A stretch of DNA of 64,000 nt, from contig CAZSVM010000006.1 in assembly GCA_964610315.1 (NCBI GenBank), positions 1-64,000 of the forward strand. The letters run 5' to 3'. Both the position numbers and the translations under genes were made by a program. Of the stretch, positions 35,981-42,949 are shown piece by piece. The stretch's first letter is position 1. The number at the start of each line of letters is the position of its first letter. The DNA comes from JAQVEM01 sp964610315 (GTDB lineage Bacteria; Actinomycetota; Humimicrobiia; Humimicrobiales; Humimicrobiaceae). The notes under the pieces were generated by a model. The model was not told where the DNA came from. It saw nothing but the letters and a program-made list of their open reading frames with translations, and ran no database searches.

Positions 35981-37408
35981 TTATTCCCATATAGGTTCTA
36001 TTTTTAGTTCAGGTGGGAACTGTTCTGCATATGCCTCTGCTTCATCCCAAGTATCAGCCCAACTGAAGTCAAGGAAGTACTCATGGAGAGCAGCAACGTG
36101 TGCCTTTAAGGCATCGATGCTTCCGAATTTATCCAGAGTTGCCGGGAAGTAGTAATCGTGCTGGCCCAGTTCGGTTCCTCCACCGGCATGACGGTCATAT
36201 GTCAGGCCAAGTTCATCGCATTTGGATATGGAAAGGAGCCTGAAGTCATAGGGATATTCAGGTGTTTCTTCCGTCATTTGTTTCAATATCTGATTCAGGT
36301 TATCTTCGGTCGGACCTATTTTGAAACTGGGATGATCCATTATACCGGCAGCTTCTGCCAGCTGTTCGATTTCACCGGGTCTACCGTAACAGTCTATTCT
36401 GCCCGATTGAACCATTTCATCCTCCAGCGGATACCATGCTCCCACACACATATCATAAAGCATGGGAACCATTCTTCCTCCAAAGTATGGTATAGCAAAC
36501 CCGGCGGTAACCAGGAAGTTTCCAGCAAGTATCTCTTCCGCTGTGGTCATCTCCATATCTCTGGACGCAGTATATGGCCCGATGTCCAGACCACGGTCTT
36601 CACATGCCGTTAAGGCACCCGTGGTCTGCGAATCATTGGCACCCCACAAGCCTTCATAATCCTGTCGGATTGCCAGTGATGCTTCTGCAGCTTCCCGTCC
36701 TCCTTCATAATTCCAATTACCGTACTGGTGACCCAGTAATTCTATTTCCGGATAATTTTTCCAGGCCTGGAAAACTCCGAGGTTAATATAAACCGTTGAA
36801 CATGTAGCAGCTGTCTTGTGCGCCTGATGGTGCAGCAACTTCGTTTTTCCATCCTCTGTCATCTTCTCAAAAAGCAGCATTAACGGAAGGTAAGTTTGTT
36901 CATCCGATAGAGGTGTATTGTCCAGTACCCATCTCGGACCCAGATCCCCGGGGAACATATCTCCAGTATATCCGAAGTGAGTAGCCATGAATACGTTATT
37001 CTCGTTGCAGATTCTAGCTAACTCAGGTAAGGTAGCTGCTGATGGACAGTTATAGATTATCGCCTTGGCGCCTGCAGCTATCATACTCTCAGTTGTTTCT
37101 ATCCACGCTGCATCCGATTCCGCTACTGCACCCATAAACTCCAGGCCAAGCTGTTTACAGGCCTGTTCACTAGCCTGGTAGCACATCATTGTATATTCCT
37201 GTGCCAGCTGCCAGGTGATATGACCTATAATAAATTTCTCCCCGGGCTCGGCATTTTTGTATTTTTGGGCCAGTTCAGTTCTCTCACCCGTAACCGCTCC
37301 TGCTGCGCCTTCTTCCTCTGCCGCTTTCCCTTTGCATCCGGCAAATAACAAGGTTGCCATGGAAATAATTAACATTAGCATTACTAGCCATAATAATGAT
37401 TTCTTCAT
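35981..37408 (-). CDS. Sugar-binding lipoprotein of ABC transporter 2
   Basis: 475 residues from ATG 37408 (GAAGGAG upstream; a 12-codon longer frame is less likely because the signal peptide begins at M-K-K-S-L-L-W). Lipobox L-F-A-G-C gives Cys24. The mature part has the type-I fold (F-I-I-G-H-I-T-W, G-A-K-A-I-I-Y-N-C-P, G-L-W-G-A-N-D-S-Q-T-T-G-A) but is about 60 residues longer than the cluster-1 protein, with an acidic, Trp-rich C-terminal extension. The two signal peptides are alike, the mature parts much less so. Confidence 0.88.
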   Translation of the reverse strand: MKKSLLWLVMLMLIISMATLLFAGCKGKAAEEEGAAGAVTGERTELAQKYKNAEPGEKFIIGHITWQLAQEYTMMCYQASEQACKQLGLEFMGAVAESDAAWIETTESMIAAGAKAIIYNCPSAATLPELARICNENNVFMATHFGYTGDMFPGDLGPRWVLDNTPLSDEQTYLPLMLLFEKMTEDGKTKLLHHQAHKTAATCSTVYINLGVFQAWKNYPEIELLGHQYGNWNYEGGREAAEASLAIRQDYEGLWGANDSQTTGALTACEDRGLDIGPYTASRDMEMTTAEEILAGNFLVTAGFAIPYFGGRMVPMLYDMCVGAWYPLEDEMVQSGRIDCYGRPGEIEQLAEAAGIMDHPSFKIGPTEDNLNQILKQMTEETPEYPYDFRLLSISKCDELGLTYDRHAGGGTELGQHDYYFPATLDKFGSIDALKAHVAALHEYFLDFSWADTWDEAEAYAEQFPPELKIEPIWE

Positions 37409-37709
37409 TTTTATATTTTCTCCTTCTTTAATTAAAGTAACCATCCTGTTTACTTTTCAAACGGATTTTAATAAAATTACCAACGAGATTTGTTCGCTTT
37501 TGGTTAACCTGGCTGTTTACTAAAAGGTGAGCAAATCTCTTTTTTAAATTTGTTTATTTTTTACCACCTCCTAAATTTCTTATTTTGACAGCTTACTAAC
37601 CAACACCTCCTTTCTTAATAAAGCTGTATGAAAATATTTTTTATAGCTTTCGATACCCTATTTCAATATTTTAAATATAATCCTAAAATAAGTTTTCATA
37701 TTCATATGT
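37409..37709 (-). promoter_or_regulatory. 5' leader of binding-protein gene 2, copy of the cluster-1 leader
   Basis: Matches 30150-30335 over most of 37430-37615. It contains the inverted repeat (37485-37501 with 37522-37539) and the two Shine-Dalgarno-like tracts (AGGAGGTGG near 37567, AAAGGAGGTG near 37610). One T-A pair of the cluster-1 stem is C-G here, a compensatory change. On the plus strand the stem is followed by six T. Confidence 0.6.
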
Positions 37710-38063
37710 TTAAGGTGTACCAAACCTATACATCCTAAAAATTAGAAATGATTTTCTTGTATATTCGTGTTGCTGAATAATTATGAATGTAAATTAGATT
37801 TGTAAGAGTTAATGCAGGATTACTTTGATTTTTCCAGTTGAGAGTACACGGATACTCTGGCCAGTGAATGCCTCCAAGATAACTTGTGTTTTTCAACCAC
37901 ATCTAAGGAGCACCAACTCCCAATTTTAACCTCTTCTATCAACCACTATTTTATTTAAAAATAAAATGGCAAAATACTGAAGCGATTCCCAATCTTTATT
38001 AGCATAATGCCACACATTACTATAATGCCTAATTAACTGCTTATTTAATCTTTTATAATAAAT
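37710..38063 (-). pseudogene. Decayed GntR/UTRA regulator gene
   Basis: On the minus strand the ends and part of the middle match the intact regulator gene at 30554-31390. The ribosome-binding region (AACAGGATTAAGAGG) is kept at the 5' side. At 37820-37917 the frame reads V-G-A-P-stop-M-W-L-K-N-T-S-Y-L-G-G-I-H-W-P-E-Y, against A-G-A-P-L-M-L-L-N-S-I-S-Y-L-E-D-G-R-P-I-E-Y in the intact protein. The last bases, GGTTTGGTACACCTTAA, match its stop region. An in-frame TAG (37903-37905) and loss of about 480 bases rule out function. Confidence 0.75.
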
Positions 38064-38094
38064 GCCCTCTTAATCCTGTTATCCTGAGATTACA

Positions 38095-38123
38095 AATATA
38101 TTATATAAGATTAATACTGTCAA
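38095..38123 (-). promoter_or_regulatory. Promoter upstream of the decayed regulator and transporter cluster 2
   Basis: TTGACA (38118-38123), 17 bases, TATATT (38095-38100) on the minus strand, matching the promoter at 31426-31454 in boxes, spacing and flanks. It has stayed intact although the regulator it served has decayed, so it probably now drives the binding-protein operon through a 690-base leader. Confidence 0.75.
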
Positions 38124-38160
38124 TAGTTTATTCTGGATTTTTTAGATTCAGACCACTTAG

Positions 38161-38548
38161 AGATTAAATAAAATCCCTGATCAGAAATTTTATCAAAAAC
38201 AAAAAAACTCGGATAATTAATCTTCTAAAAAATTAAAACCATTCACAAAACAATTATTAAAAAAGAAATGCCTTAAATCTGTTTTTGATAAAAGTATAAA
38301 AAAAAATTTTATTTCCTACTCATTATATGTTAGAATATATAATATACGATATTAATATTATGTTATAATACCATATTTTTTTTTATTTTTGATTATAACG
38401 AATTAAATAATTACTTAAATATTAAGCTAAAATATAAGGTTATAAATCAATTTGATTTTTACTTAAAAATAGTATAAAGTATTTCAAGTTTTATTTAGAA
38501 AACATATTTACGGGTTGATAAATTTATTTAAAAAGGTTGGTGAAAAAA
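38161..38548. other. Intergenic, very A+T-rich, between cluster 2 and the BlaI gene
   Basis: No gene seen. It contains a perfect 14-bp inverted repeat (38188-38201 with 38280-38293) in low-complexity sequence, and weak promoter-like boxes before the BlaI gene (TTGATT 38452-38457, TATAAA 38473-38478, 15-bp spacing). Confidence 0.4.
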
Positions 38549-38986
38549 ATGGCAAAAAGCAGCGAAGTTAAGAAAAAATCAGAAGAGATTGGAATAAATG
38601 GCCTTAACAGTATAAGCAATCTGGAAGCTGAAATAATGAAAATAATATGGAGTAAAGGTAGAGTAACCGTAAGAGAAGTACACGAGGATATGCTGAGAAA
38701 AGAAATCGAAAATAAAGAACATGGATTTATTCCTTATACAACCGTAATGTCGACCATGACTACCCTGGCAGAGAAAGGACTGCTGAAACAGGATAAAACT
38801 TCCAAAACTTATTTGTATTCTGCCGCAGTTGACAAAAAGGAACTCTCCAAGAGAATAATAAAATCGGTTTCCGATAAGTTACTGGAGGAAAGTACCAAGG
38901 GAATGGTTTCCAGATTTCTATCTGATAACAAAAATATATCCAAAGAAGGCATAGAGAAGTTACTAAAAGAAATAGACAAATATTAA
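38549..38986 (+). CDS. BlaI/MecI/CopY-family repressor
   Basis: 145 residues from ATG 38549; GTG and TTG codons four and three steps upstream in frame are also possible, but lie too close to the AAAAGG. The winged helix matches the family: L-E-A-E-I-M-K-I-I-W-S-K-G-R-V-T-V-R-E-V-H near residue 25 and Y-T-T-V-M-S-T-M-T-T-L-A-E-K-G-L-L near 65. The C-terminal helices would form the dimer arm. In the known systems an M56 protease cleaves this repressor when a signal is sensed; such a protease is encoded next. Confidence 0.9.
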   Translation: MAKSSEVKKKSEEIGINGLNSISNLEAEIMKIIWSKGRVTVREVHEDMLRKEIENKEHGFIPYTTVMSTMTTLAEKGLLKQDKTSKTYLYSAAVDKKELSKRIIKSVSDKLLEESTKGMVSRFLSDNKNISKEGIEKLLKEIDKY

Positions 38987-39000
38987 AAGATTTGTTTATT

Positions 39001-39118
39001 CCGGTTGAATCTACCTGATATCTTAAAGACCATCAAGAAAGCTTTTTATGGATAAACTTCTAGAAATCCAAAAAATACTTTTATCGTCTATATTCATATC
39101 AGGGTAGATTCATATCGG
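39001..39118. repeat. Imperfect 21-23 bp inverted repeat between repressor and protease genes
   Basis: 39001-39021 and 39096-39118 are near-complements; the core GAATCTACC(C)TGATAT matches except for one inserted base. About 75 bases separate the arms. It could be a large intercistronic hairpin or a short MITE-like element. No target-site duplication is evident. Confidence 0.55.
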
Positions 39119-39190
39119 TACATTAATAAATATTTTTTTTATTTCCATATTACAATAAATATAAATCATAATTAACTTTTATTGAAGTAA

Positions 39191-40255
39191 ATGCTTTTTC
39201 TGGGAGTATTAATAAACTACATTTTACCCATTATTTACACCAGTTTCGTAAGTCTGGTTCTGGTTTTATTTGTTTTATTCATTTTCAGAATAAAGGATTC
39301 GAAAATAAGAATCTTATTTTTATTCATACCGCTAATTAAACCATTTATAGTCATCGCTGAAAAAATTAATATCACTGATACACAACATTTTCAATCAAGA
39401 CCCTTTATAGGAGCGTTTAGATTTCCGGATCCCAGAAATGTAATTGGCGTATTTAAAATCTTCGAAAAGGGTCCTTTAATTATTTCCAATATCAACTATT
39501 TAATCCTTTTACTAATATCCATAAGCATAATTATGATACTGATAATCAGATGGATTAATCTCCTTTTTTTCTATAAAAAACTGGCATATGAAGACAGGGT
39601 AGGTAGAAAAGAAGTACCGGAAATTTATAATATTATGGATGATTATGCCAGTAAAATAGAACTGAAAACACCCACTGTAAGCCTCACCCATAGAGATTAT
39701 TTCTCGCCCTTTGTTGCCGGTATTAAAAACCATACCATTGTTCTATCACCAACTTTAATAGAAAATTTAAATCGGAGTGAAAAGGAAATCCTGATCCAGC
39801 ACGAACTCTCACATATCAAAAGAAAAGATAATTTTATAGGTTGGATTGCCCTGATATTAAGAGACTTTCTGTTTTTTAACCCCTTTGCTTATATTGCCTA
39901 TAATTTAATTAGAACCGAGCAGGAAAAGGACAGTGATAAGCTTGTGGTTAAATACTCCGGCAAATCTACCAAAGAAATATCCAAAAGTATTTTGAATATT
40001 ATTTTAAAAATAAAATCTCTTTCCACTATAAAACACACTTCGACAAATTTTTATAATTTTACCTTCTCCCCATTCATTTTATTTAACCAGATTAAATTAA
40101 AAAATAGAGTTAATTCTATCTCCAAAACTGATCCCGCTAAAATTTACAGCCGTTTTTTTCCTAAAATATTAATGTATGTAATGTTCGCTATTCTACTTTT
40201 ATTCCAGTTTATTTTTATATTTAAAATAAACAATTATTTTATATTCTTGAGATAA
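39191..40255 (+). CDS. M56-family membrane metalloprotease (BlaR1-like, no sensor domain)
   Basis: 354 residues. Three or four N-terminal membrane helices are followed by the gluzincin site H204-E-L-S-H208 with a downstream R-T-E-Q-E-K-D-S-D (residues 241-249), as in BlaR1/MecR1. A last membrane helix is at about 322-345. The penicillin-binding sensor domain of BlaR1 is absent, so the signal must differ from a beta-lactam. It may cleave the BlaI-type repressor encoded upstream, or alternatively trim the small peptide encoded downstream. No strong Shine-Dalgarno sequence precedes the ATG. Confidence 0.88.
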   Translation: MLFLGVLINYILPIIYTSFVSLVLVLFVLFIFRIKDSKIRILFLFIPLIKPFIVIAEKINITDTQHFQSRPFIGAFRFPDPRNVIGVFKIFEKGPLIISNINYLILLLISISIIMILIIRWINLLFFYKKLAYEDRVGRKEVPEIYNIMDDYASKIELKTPTVSLTHRDYFSPFVAGIKNHTIVLSPTLIENLNRSEKEILIQHELSHIKRKDNFIGWIALILRDFLFFNPFAYIAYNLIRTEQEKDSDKLVVKYSGKSTKEISKSILNIILKIKSLSTIKHTSTNFYNFTFSPFILFNQIKLKNRVNSISKTDPAKIYSRFFPKILMYVMFAILLLFQFIFIFKINNYFIFLR

Positions 40256-40341
40256 ATCTTAAAGTCAAACCAAAATATTTAAAAAGCACCTCATTTTCCT
40301 GGATATTAATTATTTTTAATATATTATTATTAACATTAATA

Positions 40342-40373
40342 TGCTATAATGTTTATATACTTTGTAATACAAA
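40342..40373 (+). promoter_or_regulatory. Extended -10 promoter with adjacent palindrome, for the small peptide gene
   Basis: TGCTATAAT at 40342-40350 is an extended -10 box. Ten bases later lies the perfect palindrome TTTGTA-A-TACAAA (40361-40373), which would cover the start of transcription. It is a good candidate for the BlaI-type repressor, although the usual order in this family is TACA-NN-TGTA. Confidence 0.6.
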
Positions 40374-40396
40374 ATTCTAAACGAAAGGAGGTCAGT

Positions 40397-40519
40397 TTGA
40401 AATCCATCAACAAAACCAAGAACCTCTGGAACAATGATTTAACTCTGGAAGGATTAAAAGATGACGTAAGCCCCATGTGCTGCTGGATATGGTGCTGGTA
40501 CTGGATGAGTAGAGAATGA
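40397..40519 (+). CDS. Trp/Cys-rich small peptide, candidate RiPP precursor
   Basis: 40 codons from TTG 40397, five bases after a strong AAAGGAGG (40384-40391), to TGA 40517-40519. The N-terminal part (residues 1-23, M-K-S-I-N-K-T-K-N-L-W ... E-G-L-K-D-D) is polar and leader-like. The C-terminal part reads V-S-P-M-C-C-W-I-W-C-W-Y-W-M-S-R-E: three Cys, four Trp and one Tyr within nine residues (28-36). A radical SAM/SPASM gene starts 19 bases after the stop. This is the usual layout of a peptide natural product made by ribosome and radical chemistry, with thioether or carbon-carbon crosslinks at Cys or Trp. I do not recognise the family. Confidence 0.78.
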   Translation: MKSINKTKNLWNNDLTLEGLKDDVSPMCCWIWCWYWMSRE

Positions 40520-40538
40520 TTACTCGAATAAATTAAAA

Positions 40539-41903
40539 ATGAAATTATTTCCCAGTAATTATAACTACTCAAAGAAAATAAATTCCGAATATACCCTTAT
40601 AAACAACACTTTAACCGGGGCTCTGGATATTATAGAAAATAATATCTGGACCTTAACGGAAGAAAAAAAATTTAATAACATAAGCTCTGATATTTTATCA
40701 AAGTTAATAGATAGGGGTTATTTTTATTCCGATTTAAAAAAAGAAGACTGGATACTGGAGGAGCTTTATAACAATTATATTAAAAAAGCATTTGCAAGAC
40801 CGGTAAGATTTGTATTCTGCCCTGCATATCAATGTAACTTGAAATGTATTTACTGTTTCCAAACGGACCTGCCCTATAATCCTCATAAATTCATGAGTAA
40901 AAAAATTCTTGATGACTCCATCAAAGCCGCCAGAGAAATATCAAAAAAGAAATCGGGTAAAATTAATTCCATTGAGTTATTTGGAGGAGAACCTCTTCTT
41001 TTAAAAAATAAAGTACATATAAGTAAAATTTTCAGATTCGCAAAGGAGAATAATGCATCCGTAACTGTGGTTACCAATGGAGTGCTGGTAAAAGATTTTC
41101 TGGACATATTATTACCCATTAAAAATAAAATCGATATGCTTCAAATAACTATCGACGGCCCGGCAGAAGTTCACGACAGTAGAAGAAAATTTCACTCCGG
41201 TAAAGGCAGTTTTGATAGAATATCCGAAAGTATAGATTTGCTTCTGAAAAATAATATAAATACCAACGTAAGGGTAAATATCGACAACACCAATATAGAT
41301 TACTTACCGGATTTATATAAATATGTTAAAAAAAAGGGTTGGTTGGAACATCCTCATTTTAAAATAAAACCGGCACTGGTTACCGATCACAGCACTCTTG
41401 ATTACAATCATGTAATAATCCCCGAAGAAAAATTGTTGAAAAAGCTGATTGATATATATGACCGATATCCGGAACTGGAGGAAACATTTGGTTTTTATGC
41501 ATTCAAACCCTTGAGGCACATATTGGACATTATAAGTGGCGCACCCAATGTCTCCCCCAAATTCTTTAACTGCGAGAGCAATATAATGGAGATGAACATT
41601 TTTTGTCCTGACGGATATATATATGCCTGTGGGGAATCCATAGGTAATCCGGATTGTGCCATTGGCCAGTTCAGCCCGGAATTTCGTTTTTACTCCGATA
41701 AGGAGAAATTATGGACCGAGAGAACCATATTGAATATAAAAAAATGCAGGTCCTGCAAATTTGCACCTCTTTGCGGTGGAGGCTGCGCATACTCCTCTAT
41801 TCTTATATACAAAGATAACAGCCAGCCAATATGCGAAAGATATCAGGAAGTTCTGGATACTTTCCTGGATTTAAGAGGGGAAAAAATATTAAAAAATATA
41901 TAA
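40539..41903 (+). CDS. Radical SAM/SPASM peptide-modifying enzyme
   Basis: 454 residues. Residues 1-80 (L-I-N-N-T-L-T-G-A-L-D-I-I-E, L-I-D-R-G-Y-F-Y) resemble the N-terminal peptide-binding region of SPASM maturases. The radical SAM cluster is C99-x3-C103-x2-C106, followed by I-E-L-F-G-G-E-P. The C-terminal SPASM region has Cys at 345, 356, 364, 373, 403, 406, 412, 416 and 432, enough for two more 4Fe-4S clusters. Such enzymes crosslink small peptides; the obvious substrate is the 40-residue peptide just upstream. There is little Shine-Dalgarno sequence, so translation may be coupled to the peptide gene. Confidence 0.92.
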   Translation: MKLFPSNYNYSKKINSEYTLINNTLTGALDIIENNIWTLTEEKKFNNISSDILSKLIDRGYFYSDLKKEDWILEELYNNYIKKAFARPVRFVFCPAYQCNLKCIYCFQTDLPYNPHKFMSKKILDDSIKAAREISKKKSGKINSIELFGGEPLLLKNKVHISKIFRFAKENNASVTVVTNGVLVKDFLDILLPIKNKIDMLQITIDGPAEVHDSRRKFHSGKGSFDRISESIDLLLKNNINTNVRVNIDNTNIDYLPDLYKYVKKKGWLEHPHFKIKPALVTDHSTLDYNHVIIPEEKLLKKLIDIYDRYPELEETFGFYAFKPLRHILDIISGAPNVSPKFFNCESNIMEMNIFCPDGYIYACGESIGNPDCAIGQFSPEFRFYSDKEKLWTERTILNIKKCRSCKFAPLCGGGCAYSSILIYKDNSQPICERYQEVLDTFLDLRGEKILKNI

Positions 41904-41952
41904 ACTGCTCTTAAAAATATTTTTGGGTTGATATTTCTTTTTTTTAATTTAT

Positions 41953-42876
41953 TTATTTAATTCCGGCCGCTCTTTTTGCCGCTTTTAAAGTATTTTTAAG
42001 CAACATAGCAATAGTCATGGGACCCACTCCGCCTGGTACCGGTGATATGTAGCTTACCCTGGGTTCCACTCTTAAAAAGTCTACGTCACCAATTAATGTG
42101 GCCCCCTTCTTTTCAAAGTCTTCGCTTCTCCATTCCAGCAGTTCCTGACTGGCTTTATCCTTTGTTATCCTGTTAATTCCCACATCTATAACCACAGCAC
42201 CCTCCTTGACCATATCACCTTTGATCAAATAAGGAACACCGGTGGCCACAATAAGGATATCCGCATCCGAGGTACTGCATTTTAAGTCTCTGGTTTCGAT
42301 ATGGCATATGGTAACCGTAGCCCACTCATTCAGCAGAAGAAGAGCCATAGGCTTTCCCACTATTTCACTATGACCTACTACGGTAGCAGTTTTTCCTTTT
42401 ATGGTTATATTTTCCCTCTTAAGCATCTCGATAATGCCTGATGGAGTTGCCGGAACCAGGCAATCTTGCTGGGCCACCAATCTTCCTATATTCACAGGAT
42501 GAAAACCGTCCACATCCTTTTCCGGATAAATTGCTTCCAGAACCTTTGCTTTATCTATTTGTGCCGGCAGTGGAAGTTGAACTAAAATACCATGAATATC
42601 TTCTCTATTATTGAGCTTTTGAAGCTCCTTAAGTATATCTTCGGTTGATGTATTCTCATCCATTTTTATGGTTTCGGAGTAAAAACCAACCTCATCACAA
42701 CCTTTCTGTTTGCTGCCCACATAAACTTTGGAAGCAGGGTTATCTCCCACCAGTATTACGGCCAGTCCCGGTACTAATCCCCTGGTTTTTTTTAATTCTT
42801 TTACTTCTTCGGCTATCTCGTTTTTAATATCCTGTGATATCCTGCTACCGTTAATTAATTTAGCTATTTTAATCAC
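41953..42876 (-). CDS. folD: Methylenetetrahydrofolate dehydrogenase/cyclohydrolase
   Basis: 307 residues from a GTG start. FolD signatures: A-S-K-V-Y-V-G-S-K-Q-K with the catalytic Lys of the Y-x3-K pair near residue 54, Q-L-P-L-P near 100, D-V-D-G-F-H-P near 122, and P-G-G-V-G-P-M-T near the C terminus. It interconverts 5,10-methylene-THF and 10-formyl-THF, the step after formate-THF ligase in the methyl branch. It follows fhs by 73 bases on the same strand and is probably co-transcribed with it. Confidence 0.95.
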   Translation of the reverse strand: MIKIAKLINGSRISQDIKNEIAEEVKELKKTRGLVPGLAVILVGDNPASKVYVGSKQKGCDEVGFYSETIKMDENTSTEDILKELQKLNNREDIHGILVQLPLPAQIDKAKVLEAIYPEKDVDGFHPVNIGRLVAQQDCLVPATPSGIIEMLKRENITIKGKTATVVGHSEIVGKPMALLLLNEWATVTICHIETRDLKCSTSDADILIVATGVPYLIKGDMVKEGAVVIDVGINRITKDKASQELLEWRSEDFEKKGATLIGDVDFLRVEPRVSYISPVPGGVGPMTIAMLLKNTLKAAKRAAGIK

Positions 42877-42949
42877 CCCTGTATTTAAAATTTATAATAA
42901 TTCACCTGATATTTTGCAGAAAGTATATTTATAAAAAGAACCTTTTACC

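Noticed and set aside
38188..38293. Perfect 14-bp inverted repeat in the intergenic region before the BlaI gene
   Set aside because: Low-complexity A+T-rich sequence and a 78-base loop; chance is plausible and no T-tract follows.
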